Origin: an uncultured Faecalibacterium sp.
Lineage (GTDB): Bacteria; Bacillota; Clostridia; Oscillospirales; Ruminococcaceae
DNA: 10,309 nucleotides
Direction: 5' to 3'
Assembly: GCA_934503275.1 (NCBI GenBank)
Contig: CAKSVD010000038.1
Location: 1 to 10,309, forward strand
The notes under the pieces were generated by a model. It was not told the origin of the DNA. It saw nothing but the letters and a program-made list of their open reading frames with translations, and made no database searches. The translations under genes were made by a program, and so were the position numbers. Below are positions 1 through 6,099 of this stretch, piece after piece. Numbering within the stretch: the first letter of the stretch is position 1; the number at the start of each line of letters is the position of its first letter.

Positions 1-152
1 GCGGCTGTATGCTTATAATCATACCCGCCCTTCCGAACACGCAAAACGGGCGCAGCTTTTGAAAGAAATGCTTGCAGTGGATTGAGCCGCCGTTTCACGC
101 CAATTGGGGCGGAAAGCACGTTCACATGGGCGATTATGTCTATGCCAACTTC
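1..152 (+). pseudogene. Sugar O-acetyltransferase remnant (Maa/LacA type), frameshifted and truncated
   Basis: Two adjacent reading frames together give the start of a maltose/galactoside O-acetyltransferase. Bases 2-82 read RLYAYNHTRPSEHAKRAQ followed by LLKEMLAVD and a TGA at 83-85. This matches the helical N-terminal Maa segment, where 'NHTRPS' is typical. Bases 81-152, in another frame, read IEPPFHANWGGKHVHMG followed by DYVYANF. This matches the family's 'IEPxFrcdYGyNIxxGxxxxaNF' segment, where the left-handed beta-helix begins. Compared with E. coli Maa, about eight residues are missing at the frame change, so a small deletion caused the shift. After YANF the similarity stops and the frame closes at a TAA near 211, so the acetyl-CoA-binding hexapeptide repeats are gone. 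The 5' end lies outside the window. The family acetylates free sugars; this copy cannot be functional. Confidence 0.7.
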
Positions 153-450
153 GGCACAGCTAAAAGAACTCTACCCGGACACGTCCCGATGGGATGCTCA
201 CCTGAAAGCGGCGTTGCATAAACGCCGCCCTATGCTGAAACGGGTGCTTGTTGCGGCCCTGACGCTGGTAATTCTGACCCTCAGTGCGCTTGCAGTAAGC
301 GCAGACTTCCGCAAGGCGGTCTATACGATGATTCAGAAGTTCCTGCCTGTTGAGATGTACCTGACATATCAAGTTGACGGCGAACCGTTGGAACAACTCC
401 CGAATGGATACAGCGACCATTATGTGCCGGATGGCTTTGTACGAGATTAG
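136..450 (+). CDS. Truncated anti-sigma-like single-pass membrane protein
   Basis: The coherent part of the frame starts near base 153, with LKELYPDTSRWDAHLKAALH. A basic stretch (KRRPMLKR) leads into one membrane segment (VLVAALTLVILTLSALAVSA, about bases 244-303). A short outer part follows, with DFRKAVYTMIQKFLP, a YQVDGEPLEQLP segment and YVPDGF. This layout, and the 'P-x-G-F' near the stop, resembles the N-terminal half of Firmicutes anti-sigma-factor-like membrane proteins of the DUF4367 kind, which normally go on for another 100 or more residues. Here the frame ends in TAG at 448-450, right where the extracellular domain would begin. No ribosome binding site precedes the possible starts (ATG 136, ATG 142, or TTG 82), and the first codons overlap the acetyltransferase remnant. 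It is probably a fragment fused to foreign sequence rather than an expressed gene. The family call is inference. Confidence 0.45.
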   Translation: MSMPTSAQLKELYPDTSRWDAHLKAALHKRRPMLKRVLVAALTLVILTLSALAVSADFRKAVYTMIQKFLPVEMYLTYQVDGEPLEQLPNGYSDHYVPDGFVRD

Positions 451-473
451 AGTGTATACGAGGAGGTCTCTTT

Positions 474-722
474 ATGTTAGAGCATTTTTTCAAATCGCTA
501 GTCGCAACAGTTTCTGACCCTTACCAATGCAATCGCATCACGGATGCGTTGGCGGCAGCTGGAATTAAATTCTATTGCAAATCCAAAGATGTCAATCGGC
601 ATAACACATTTGACCAAGCGAGAATTGGAACTCTCGGCATAAAACCGAGGTATGTCACAGAGGTGTTTGTGGACAAAGAAAATGCTGATATGGCTCTGCA
701 CATTATACATACCCTGTCATAA
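474..722 (+). CDS. Small hypothetical protein, 82 aa, possibly DUF2007-like
   Basis: The ATG at 474 has a textbook ribosome binding site, AGGAGG at 461-466, seven bases upstream. The protein is soluble, with no signal peptide or membrane segment. It has one apparent alpha/beta module: LVATVSDPYQCNRITDALAAAG, then IKFYCKSKDVN, then VTEVFVDKENADMALHIIHTL. The order (beta strand, 'A/D-x-L-x-x-A-G-I-x-x-Y' helix-strand, later strand 'V-x-V-x-x-x-x-A-x-x-A') resembles DUF2007 and related small putative signal-transducing domains. That is a shape match made by eye, not a search result. It follows the anti-sigma-like fragment by 23 bases and could once have been co-transcribed with it. It is followed by a strong terminator (761-805). 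Function unknown. Confidence 0.65.
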   Translation: MLEHFFKSLVATVSDPYQCNRITDALAAAGIKFYCKSKDVNRHNTFDQARIGTLGIKPRYVTEVFVDKENADMALHIIHTLS

Positions 723-760
723 GCCCGGAGTTCCCCTGCGAACAAAACATTCCGATATAA

Positions 761-805
761 AAAAGGACGCTGCCGCCTCTGGGTGAGAGGTTGCAGCGTC
801 CTTTT
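761..805. terminator. Bidirectional Rho-independent terminator
   Basis: A perfect 13-bp stem (AAAAGGACGCTGC at 761-773, GCAGCGTCCTTTT at 793-805) encloses a second 5-bp stem (CCTCT 776-780, AGAGG 786-790) with a GGGTG loop. Its A and T ends give a U-tract on either strand. It lies between the converging 82-aa gene (plus) and the lipoprotein gene (minus) and can serve both. Confidence 0.9.
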
Positions 806-862
806 GGTATCAGAGGGCGAATGGTCTGTCAGACCGAACGGCTCCCAACGGATGCGATGCTT

Positions 863-1771
863 TTAGCTTGCGTCTTTCTGTTCGTCAAGAATGCGCCAGC
901 CGTCCATCAGGTCTGAATTTTCCATAATAAAGGTGTGGGCAGTATCCTGTCCCCACGAGTTGTCGTATTTCAGCATCAGATAATCGCTCAACTCGGTTCG
1001 ATTTTTGAACTTCAACAAGCGATACGGCTCCTGAAAAGCGACCTTTTCGACGAAATATACTGCATCCGATGTGGGAAGCATAACGCCGACATGACCGATC
1101 ATAAGAGAATTGTCCGTTTCAGAGAACTGATCGTGCAGGACTACGGAGACGAGACGGATCTTATCATCTTCTACGAAGGAGAGACCGCGTTTCTTCCATT
1201 CCTGTTGAATCGTTTTCAAATGGGTAGGAATATCGGTCGTATTAGTGGTTTTAACTGGGGCGAACAGCGCATCAAACTTTTGCCGTTCGTCGCCGCAAAG
1301 GGATTCCGGGTCAGAATCCAGTGTTTCATAGTCCATAAACAGGGTGTCCTCGGCTGAGTCAAGGTCTGCCTTGCCCGTGACAGTGATAAAATCACCGAAC
1401 AGCCCACAAGCGGTGATTCGACAGTTCCAGCCGGGGAAGGTATCGTATTTTTCTGTCCATGCGTCCTGCATGGAGTAAGGATCGTATTTCAGATCCAAAG
1501 GCTTGGCATTTTCAAACCCTGTGGTGAGCCATGCCGGGTCCACAGCATTGTTGAACTTTTGCACATGATCAAAGAAGGTCTGTATCCGCAGGTCGGATAC
1601 GCCGGCATCCTGCAAAAGTTTGGAAAGAAGATCCTGTGTATCCGAATCTGCTAAATTGGAGTATTCGATTTGCTGAAGGACGGGCTGAGAGGTTTTTTGA
1701 GTGCAGCCCCCTGCCAGAAACGCACCGCAAAAAAGTGCAGCGGTGCAGACAAGAAAAGTTCGACGTTTCAA
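863..1771 (-). CDS. Secreted lipoprotein, DUF4300-like
   Basis: 302 residues. A type II signal peptide is clear: basic MKRR, hydrophobic TFLVCTAALFCGAFLA, then a lipobox ending in AGGC with the acylated Cys at 23. The mature part has YSNLADSDTQDLLSKLL followed by DAGVSDLRIQTFFDHVQKFN, then KYDPYSMQDAW and a central FPGWNCRITACGLFGDFITV. The 'YSNL', 'FfxhVxxFN', 'YDxYxxxxxW' and 'GxNCRIT' blocks are what I remember of DUF4300, a family of Firmicutes surface lipoproteins of unknown function. The start is TTG at 1771-1769. It is preceded by GAGGTGA (1784-1778) with a 6-base spacer, and no better ATG exists in frame. The downstream terminator at 761-805 would end it. The biochemical role is unknown. 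Family assignment is from memory, moderately sure. Confidence 0.8.
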   Translation of the reverse strand: MKRRTFLVCTAALFCGAFLAGGCTQKTSQPVLQQIEYSNLADSDTQDLLSKLLQDAGVSDLRIQTFFDHVQKFNNAVDPAWLTTGFENAKPLDLKYDPYSMQDAWTEKYDTFPGWNCRITACGLFGDFITVTGKADLDSAEDTLFMDYETLDSDPESLCGDERQKFDALFAPVKTTNTTDIPTHLKTIQQEWKKRGLSFVEDDKIRLVSVVLHDQFSETDNSLMIGHVGVMLPTSDAVYFVEKVAFQEPYRLLKFKNRTELSDYLMLKYDNSWGQDTAHTFIMENSDLMDGWRILDEQKDAS

Positions 1772-1891
1772 AAATGGTCACCTCGTTGTGTTTTTCGGAA
1801 AGTTTCTTTGAGTGCCGGAGTCTCCACCATAAGCGAAGAGAGCAACGCCGTTGGTCTCGTAACGAATGGTATCACAGATAAACAAAGAAAA

Positions 1892-2482
1892 TCAATGACT
1901 TCTGTCGTATTTGACCATATATAATGTTGCAGTATCCATATCCCATACGGCTAACGCCCATTTGGGGAAAGACAATGCGGCAGTTTTCTGAACGATTTTC
2001 TTCATGTCGGACACAACAGGAGTATACCCAAGTTGGAATAAGAATTTTCCGTTTTTTCCGAATGGAAGGTTCAAATCGCTTTCCAGATAGACGGAGGATA
2101 CCAACTTGCGAAGCGCGGCACGGCAATCCCATAGATTTCCCCATGCTGCAGTGGGAGTTTGAAGAAACGCCTCGTCCACATTATAATAGGCCGTAATCGT
2201 GATGTGCGTGAGGCTTTCCTCTGTATAAGATTTGTAGAGCCAGGAAGATCCATATGGCATCTTTTCCAGACCGATTTCACATAGATAATGCTGCTCTTCT
2301 GAGATGTGCTTCTTCTTTTTCATACATTCTTTCGCTTGTATAATGTCGGGCAGATGTTCTTCGGCGGGGCTTCTTCCAAGAAAAATCACTCGTGAAGATT
2401 GAAACGGGAGTTTTACGGTACGCAGTGCCAGCAAGCAGTGCGAGCTGGTACCAACTCGCGATTTTTGAATCGGATTTTTCAA
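1892..2482 (-). CDS. Hypothetical protein, start uncertain, possibly truncated at its 5' end
   Basis: I do not recognise this protein. The open frame gives 196 residues from a TTG at 2482, but the first 30 or so (KNPIQKSRVGTSSHCLLAL and onward) read through two dyad sequences (2440-2459, 2472-2487) and look non-native. The protein-like part begins around RVIFLGRSPAEEHLPDI (about base 2392), or at the ATG at 2323-2321 (MKKKKHISEEQHYLCEI, 143 aa). It contains EKMPYGSSWLYKSYTEES, ITITAYYNVDEAF and a C-terminal ALAVWDMDTATLYMVKY. No signal peptide, membrane segment or known motif is visible. No start has a convincing ribosome binding site. The neighbouring IS200-type element suggests the 5' end was lost or rearranged. 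After the TGA (1892-1894) the same frame stays open for 37 more codons. Confidence 0.45.
   Translation of the reverse strand: MKNPIQKSRVGTSSHCLLALRTVKLPFQSSRVIFLGRSPAEEHLPDIIQAKECMKKKKHISEEQHYLCEIGLEKMPYGSSWLYKSYTEESLTHITITAYYNVDEAFLQTPTAAWGNLWDCRAALRKLVSSVYLESDLNLPFGKNGKFLFQLGYTPVVSDMKKIVQKTAALSFPKWALAVWDMDTATLYMVKYDRSH
2440..2465 (+). terminator. Possible terminator or dyad beside the IS element
   Basis: GCGAGCTGG (2440-2448) and CCAACTCGC (2451-2459) form a dyad with one mismatch around TA, followed by GATTTTT. A second dyad, GGATTTT / AAAATCC (2472-2478, 2481-2487), lies just downstream. No plus-strand gene is visible upstream that would need it, so the role is uncertain. Confidence 0.3.
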
Positions 2483-2513
2483 AATCCAAATTCAAAATGC
2501 TTCATATAGAAAA

Positions 2514-2532
2514 CCACAAGCTATGCTTGTGG
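2514..2532. repeat. IS200-type left-end hairpin
   Basis: Perfect 8-bp inverted repeat CCACAAGC (2514-2521) and GCTTGTGG (2525-2532) with a TAT loop. By position, about 107 bases before the transposase ATG, it is the likely left-end recognition hairpin for TnpA. Confidence 0.7.
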
Positions 2533-2567
2533 AAGAAAAGAGCCGTAGCGTTGAAACGGTAGAAAAA

Positions 2568-2632
2568 GAACCTCCTTTTGCTATAATTAGAAGCGGGTAA
2601 CGCCAACCGCATACTAAAGCAAAAGGAGGTTC
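2568..2632 (+). promoter_or_regulatory. Inverted repeat that can mask the transposase ribosome binding site, with a promoter in its loop
   Basis: GAACCTCCTTTTGC (2568-2581) is the exact reverse complement of GCAAAAGGAGGTTC (2619-2632). The right arm holds the AAAGGAGG ribosome binding site of the ATG at 2639. In a transcript covering both arms the site would be paired and translation blocked. An extended -10 box (TGCTATAAT, 2579-2587) sits at the left arm/loop border. RNA started from it (about 2594) would lack the left arm and leave the site free. No good -35 box is visible. Insulation of transposase genes from transcription entering from outside is known for IS200 and IS10. Confidence 0.7.
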
Positions 2633-2638
2633 ATCCAT

Positions 2639-2835
2639 ATGGACGAGAAAAGTTTATCACATACGAGCTGGAATTGCAAATATCACATAGTGCTAGTACC
2701 GAAATATCGCAGGAAAGTGATATACGGAAAGCTAAGAAGTTGAGCTTCAAGGAATACGAAGATCCATTCAAGAATGTAGCTGACTTCGATAACGACGATT
2801 CGCCAGAAGTGCCTACAGATAGTATGAGAAAGTAA
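2639..2835 (+). pseudogene. tnpA: IS200 TnpA transposase, core deleted
   Basis: The first 34 codons from the ATG at 2639 read MDEKSLSHTSWNCKYHIVLV followed by PKYRRKVIYGKLRS, a clear IS200 TnpA N-terminus ('WNCKYHIVxxPKYRR' is typical). They stop at TGA 2741-2743. In a shifted frame from 2740, LSFKEYEDPFKNVADFDNDD and onward to TAA at 2833-2835 matches the TnpA C-terminal tail ('xLkEyxDPF'). About 80-90 middle residues are missing. That stretch includes the HUH metal-binding histidines and the catalytic tyrosine that nick single-stranded DNA at the element ends. The joint also shifts the frame, so no active Y1 transposase can be made. The leader and ribosome binding site remain intact. Confidence 0.85.
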
Positions 2836-2836
2836 A

Positions 2837-2912
2837 AGCGACGTCAGTGTGCGGTTGACGTCGCTCATTGTGCGCCTTTAGGCGCGGCTGGTATTATGGC
2901 CCCTATGGGGCC
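2837..2912. repeat. Cluster of three hairpins before the IS right end
   Basis: In order these are AGCGACGTCA / TGACGTCGCT (2837-2846, 2856-2865), GCGCC-ttta-GGCGC (2872-2885) and GGCCCC-tat-GGGGCC (2898-2912). The first begins two bases after the transposase stop codon but is followed by no T-run, so it is a poor terminator. Together with the right-end hairpin at 2921-2944 they make a highly structured 3' region. Confidence 0.65.
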
Positions 2913-2920
2913 GTTCTGCA

Positions 2921-2944
2921 AACCCCGCGTTTTCACGCGGGGTT
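2921..2944. repeat. IS200-type right-end hairpin
   Basis: Perfect 9-bp stem AACCCCGCG (2921-2929) and CGCGGGGTT (2936-2944) with loop TTTTCA. It is followed by ATGATT, which I take to be the end of the element or very near it. Confidence 0.7.
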
Positions 2945-3103
2945 ATGATTCGTTTATGGGCTGGTCTCATTTGGTTTTGACCACAAATTTGACCACAATG
3001 CCAAAGATTTTATCTGGTCGATCGCAGGGGCAAACGGGCTTTTTGCATATCAAGGCTCTGTGCCCCTCTTCTCTGAAAAAGGGAAAGCAGCCCTGTTATT
3101 TTA
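2945..3103. other. Gap without a gene; holds a 12-bp tandem repeat
   Basis: No convincing gene. The only clear structure is TTTTGACCACAA ATTTGACCACAA, two 12-bp units differing at one base (2975-2998). Downstream of the regulator's stop codon, on the minus strand, no strong terminator is visible. Confidence 0.5.
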
Positions 3104-4126
3104 TCAGATCTCCGGCGGGCAGCAACTCTCCCGTGGGATGAGTTTATGCGGCACGATGATCTTTGTTGCCAGAAGATTCGGGTTCTCGATGTGGTTGATA
3201 GTCTGGCTGGCGGCTTCCATGCCCAGCTGGTAAGGATTGACGTCCACAGTGGTCAGCTGTGGGCTGGTGATGCGGGAGAACAAGGAGTTATTGAAGGACA
3301 CGATGGACAGGTCCTTCGGGACGTGCAGTCCCAGCTTGCCGCAGAACTGCTCCAGCACCACGGCAAGGATGTCATCGCTGACCAGCATGGCGGTGGGGTG
3401 GTCCGGCGCGGTGAGCAGGGCTTTCAGCGCCCCCTCATAGGCGTCGTTCAGGGTGTCAATCTCCACGCAGTCCTCTTCGCGCGGGGTGATGCCGTGCTTG
3501 AGCAGGGACATCTGGTAGCCACGCTTGCGCTCTGCGGAGAACAGCATGGCGTTGCTGACCCCGAAATACGCAATGCGGTGGTGGCCCATCTCATAAAGGT
3601 AATCGGCGGCTTCCTCCCCGGCAAGTGCGTTGTCATTGTCGATATAGATGGTCTGGTTTGCGGACTGCGCCGCTTTGCCTACAATGACATGGAGCAGCCC
3701 TTCATTGCGCAGATATGCCGCCACAGGGCAGTCCTTTTTAGAATAGAGCAGGATAAAGCCATCTGCCTGTGCGTTGGCGACCATGCTCTGGATGGCGTCC
3801 AGCACCTCGGCATCGTCCTGTCCGGTGATGACCGTGTTCACATACCGTCGCTGGTTGCAGAACTGCCCGATGCCGCGGATGATCTCGAGGTGAAAGGCGT
3901 TTTCGTAGACGTCCCGCTGGGAGGAGGGCAGAATGATGCCGATGGTCTTGGAAAAAGCCTCCACAGGCTCGGCCTCAAAATTCGGCTCGTAGCCCAGCTG
4001 CGCCATGATGCGGCGCACCCGCTCCTTGGTCTCCCGACTGATGGAAGGGCTGTCCTTGCAGGTGCGGGATACCGTGGAGGGCGAAACGCCCGCCGCCGCT
4101 GCGACATCCTTAATGGTAACTGCCAT
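3104..4126 (-). CDS. malR: LacI-family regulator of the maltose operon
   Basis: 340 residues, full length for the family. The N-terminal helix-turn-helix is IKDVAAAAGVSPSTVSRTCK (residues 5-24), followed by SISRETKERVRRIMAQLGYE and PN. The rest is a periplasmic-binding-protein-like effector domain: TIGIILPSSQRD, DGFILLYSKKD, a hinge-proximal GEEAADYLYEMGHHRIAYFG, then PTAMLVSDDILA, LSIVSFNNSLFSRITSPQL and TTVDVNPYQLGMEAA. GGGAGGAA sits just upstream of the ATG. It is divergent from the PTS-mapP-malQ operon and shares its control region, so it most likely controls that operon and itself. The effector cannot be read from sequence; maltose or a phosphorylated form is the natural guess. The name malR rests on context only. 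The usual 'VLNG' after the recognition helix is TCKD here. Confidence 0.9.
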   Translation of the reverse strand: MAVTIKDVAAAAGVSPSTVSRTCKDSPSISRETKERVRRIMAQLGYEPNFEAEPVEAFSKTIGIILPSSQRDVYENAFHLEIIRGIGQFCNQRRYVNTVITGQDDAEVLDAIQSMVANAQADGFILLYSKKDCPVAAYLRNEGLLHVIVGKAAQSANQTIYIDNDNALAGEEAADYLYEMGHHRIAYFGVSNAMLFSAERKRGYQMSLLKHGITPREEDCVEIDTLNDAYEGALKALLTAPDHPTAMLVSDDILAVVLEQFCGKLGLHVPKDLSIVSFNNSLFSRITSPQLTTVDVNPYQLGMEAASQTINHIENPNLLATKIIVPHKLIPRESCCPPEI

Positions 4127-4155
4127 AGTCTGTTCCTCCCTGATATAGTAGTTCT

Positions 4156-4184
4156 ATTGTAAAGCCGTTTGCACGCAATGTCAA
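4156..4184 (-). promoter_or_regulatory. Promoter of the LacI-family gene
   Basis: On the minus strand there is a consensus TTGACA (-35; 4184-4179), a 17-base spacer and TACAAT (-10; 4161-4156). Transcription would start near 4149, about 23 bases before the ATG. The spacer contains TTGCGTGCAA, which matches the operator half-sites nearby and suggests self-repression. Confidence 0.85.
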
Positions 4185-4199
4185 TGTTTGCGCACGAAA

Positions 4200-4216
4200 T
4201 TGCGTAAACCGTGCAA
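4200..4216. promoter_or_regulatory. Candidate LacI-family operator, regulator side
   Basis: TTGCGTAAACCGTGCAA is an imperfect dyad just upstream of the -35 box of the regulator gene. A further half-site, TTTGCGCACG, sits at 4187-4196. The half-site TTGCGTRM is shared with 4178-4171 (minus) and 4340-4347. Confidence 0.55.
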
Positions 4217-4308
4217 CGACACACCTGCGTACCTTCGCCAATTTCCACAAATAAGCGTGCGTTCACTTGTGCAAAATATAGAAAAAACATTTTTACCTCA
4301 GAAAACTC

Positions 4309-4337
4309 TTGTAAAAATTGCGGCGATGGGTTATTCT
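4309..4337 (+). promoter_or_regulatory. Candidate promoter of the PTS-mapP-malQ operon
   Basis: TTGTAA (4309-4314) and TATTCT (4332-4337) are separated by 17 bases; each matches its consensus at four of six positions. A start near 4344 would fall inside the operator cluster at 4340-4379, which is how a repressor would block it. Moderate support only. Confidence 0.45.
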
Positions 4338-4339
4338 TG

Positions 4340-4379
4340 TTGCGTAAAGTTGTGCAAATTAAACGCAACGGTTGCACAA
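4340..4379. promoter_or_regulatory. Operator cluster before the PTS gene
   Basis: Two overlapping dyads are visible: TTGCGTAAAGTTGTGCAA (4340-4357) and GCAACGGTTGC (4365-4375) within ACGCAACGGTTGCACAA. TTGTGCAA (4350-4357) is repeated inverted as TTGCACAA (4372-4379), and directly at 4267-4274. The AACGGTT centre resembles LacI/MalR-type operators. It lies between the candidate promoter and the ribosome binding site. Confidence 0.6.
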
Positions 4380-4410
4380 AACAATGCAAAAAGGAATGAG
4401 GAGGAACATC

Positions 4411-6093
4411 ATGGCAACAACAAAAGCGGCCTCGGGCAAAAAGGGGCTCATCAACTTTGACTTCTTACAGAAGCTGGGTAAGGTGCTGATGACGGTTATC
4501 GCTGTCATGCCGGCTGCCGGTCTGATGATCAGTCTGGGCAAGCTGGTGCAAATGGGCGGCGGCGACATCGCAGCGGTCATGACCATCGGCACCACGATGG
4601 AAAATATCGGCTGGGCGGTCATCAATAACCTGCACATCCTGTTCGCTGTCGCCATTGGCGGCAGTTGGGCAAAGGAGCGTGCGGGCGGCGCGTTTGCCGC
4701 CGTGCTGGCGTTTGCTCTTATCAACGTCATCACCGGCAACATCTTCGGCGTCACCAGCGCCATGCTGGCAGACCCTGACGCCGTGACCCACACCCTGTTC
4801 GGGCAGGAGATCGCCGTCAACGGCTACTTCACCTCCGTGCTGGGCGCACCGGCGCTGAACATGGGCGTGTTTGTGGGCATCATTGCCGGTTTTGTGGGCG
4901 GCGTGGCTTACAATAAATATTACAACTTCCGCAAGCTGCCGGATGCGCTGGCTTTCTTCAACGGCAAGCGCTTCGTGCCTATGGTGGTCATTGCCTACTC
5001 GGTGGTCATCTCCATCGTGCTGTCGCTGTTCTGGCCTGTGGTGCAGACCGGCATCAACAACTTCGGCATCTGGATCGCAAACTCCTCCGAGACCTCTCCC
5101 GTTCTGGCTCCGTTCATTTATGGTACGCTGGAGCGTCTGCTGCTGCCTTTCGGTTTACACCATATGCTGACCATCCCCATGAACTACACCTCCTTCGGCG
5201 GCACCTACACCATCGCTACCGGCGTCAACGCGGGCAGTCAGGTGTTTGGTCAGGATCCGCTGTGGCTGGCATGGGCAAACGACCTCATCAACTTCAAAAA
5301 GGCCGGCGATATGGCCGCTTACAACAACCTGCTGGCTACCGTCACCCCCGCCCGCTTCAAGGTTGGTCAGATGATCGGTGCCACCGGTCTGCTGCTGGGC
5401 ATTGCACTGGCTATGTTCCGCCGTGTGGACGCCGACAAGCGTGCAAACTATAAGTCCATGTTCATCTCCACCGCACTGGCTGTGTTCCTGACCGGCGTCA
5501 CCGAGCCGCTGGAATTCATGTTCATGTTCTGCGCCATGCCGTTGTACATCGTGTACGCACTGCTGCAGGGCTGTGCCTTCGCTATGGCGGGCATCATCCA
5601 TCTGCGCCTGCACTCCTTCGGCAATCTGGAGTTCATCACCCGCATCCCCATGTCCCTGCAGGCAGGTCTGGGCGGCGATATCATCAACTTTGTGATTTGT
5701 GTGATCGCATTCTTTGCCATCGGCTACTTCGTGGCCTATTTCATGATCGGCAAGCTTCAGCTGGCAACGCCGGGTCGTCTGGGCAATTACACCGATGACA
5801 ACGCGGACGATTCTGCCGCCGCCGCAAAGACCGAGAAGAAGGCCGACAAAAAGGCCGGTAACGGTCAGGCCGAGCGCATCATCGCCCTGCTGGGCGGTCG
5901 GGAGAACATCGTGCTGGTGGATGCCTGCATGACCCGTTTGCGCGTTACCGTGAAAGACCCCGCCAAGGTTGCCGACCTTGCCGCATGGAAGGCAGAGGGC
6001 GCTCTGAGCCTGCTGGTGAAGGGCGACGGCATTCAAGCGGTGTACGGCCCCAAGGCGGACGTTCTGAAATCTGATATCAATGATATTCTGTAA
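4411..6093 (+). CDS. malX: PTS glucose/maltose-type IIBC permease
   Basis: 560 residues from the ATG at 4411, which has AGGAGG at 4399-4404. A longer frame from TTG 4372 would begin inside the operator cluster and is rejected. The IIC membrane part spans about residues 15-450: many hydrophobic helices, the conserved TGVTEPLEF at 361-369, and HHMLTIPMNYT at 250-260. A charged, Ala-rich linker (about 461-484) leads to the IIB domain (485-560). There DACMTRLRVTV carries the Cys that is phosphorylated (C506), as in IIB proteins of the glucose superfamily. It takes up the sugar while phosphorylating it. No IIA domain is attached, so IIA must come from elsewhere. The mapP-like and malQ genes downstream make maltose the likely substrate. 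The Enterococcus equivalent is called malT. Confidence 0.9.
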   Translation: MATTKAASGKKGLINFDFLQKLGKVLMTVIAVMPAAGLMISLGKLVQMGGGDIAAVMTIGTTMENIGWAVINNLHILFAVAIGGSWAKERAGGAFAAVLAFALINVITGNIFGVTSAMLADPDAVTHTLFGQEIAVNGYFTSVLGAPALNMGVFVGIIAGFVGGVAYNKYYNFRKLPDALAFFNGKRFVPMVVIAYSVVISIVLSLFWPVVQTGINNFGIWIANSSETSPVLAPFIYGTLERLLLPFGLHHMLTIPMNYTSFGGTYTIATGVNAGSQVFGQDPLWLAWANDLINFKKAGDMAAYNNLLATVTPARFKVGQMIGATGLLLGIALAMFRRVDADKRANYKSMFISTALAVFLTGVTEPLEFMFMFCAMPLYIVYALLQGCAFAMAGIIHLRLHSFGNLEFITRIPMSLQAGLGGDIINFVICVIAFFAIGYFVAYFMIGKLQLATPGRLGNYTDDNADDSAAAAKTEKKADKKAGNGQAERIIALLGGRENIVLVDACMTRLRVTVKDPAKVADLAAWKAEGALSLLVKGDGIQAVYGPKADVLKSDINDIL

Positions 6094-6099
6094 AAAACT

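Larger units (their letters stand above)
2505..2950 (+). mobile_element. Internally deleted IS200-family insertion sequence
   Basis: The element has a left-end hairpin (CCACAAGC-tat-GCTTGTGG, 2514-2532), a transposase leader, a transposase reduced to its two ends, and a right-end hairpin (AACCCCGCG-ttttca-CGCGGGGTT, 2921-2944). Subterminal hairpins without terminal inverted repeats are how IS200/IS605 elements mark their ends for single-strand transposition. The exact cleavage sites cannot be set from one copy; the limits given are estimates. At about 450 bp it is shorter than the usual 600-750 bp because the transposase core is missing. It could only move if a full-length relative supplied TnpA. 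No tnpB is present. Confidence 0.8.

Noticed and set aside
935..1357. Plus-strand open frame of 140 codons opposite the lipoprotein gene
   Set aside because: Antisense to a gene with a clear signal peptide and family blocks; no ribosome binding site.
2639..2950. TnpB gene or CRISPR-like array near the IS element
   Set aside because: No TnpB motif in any frame and no regularly spaced repeats; the hairpins are single structures.
3007..3103. Possible terminator of the LacI-family gene
   Set aside because: Only a 4-bp stem (AGGG/CCCT) before a short T-run, and a distant GGGGCA/TGCCCC pair, are visible; too weak to call.
3146..4162. Plus-strand open frame of 338 codons opposite the LacI-family gene
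   Set aside because: The minus strand encodes a complete LacI-type protein with helix-turn-helix and a consensus promoter; the plus frame has neither motif nor ribosome binding site.
4372..4410. Upstream TTG start giving a 13-residue longer permease
   Set aside because: It lies in the operator cluster without a ribosome binding site, while the ATG at 4411 has AGGAGG six bases upstream and fits the family N-terminus.
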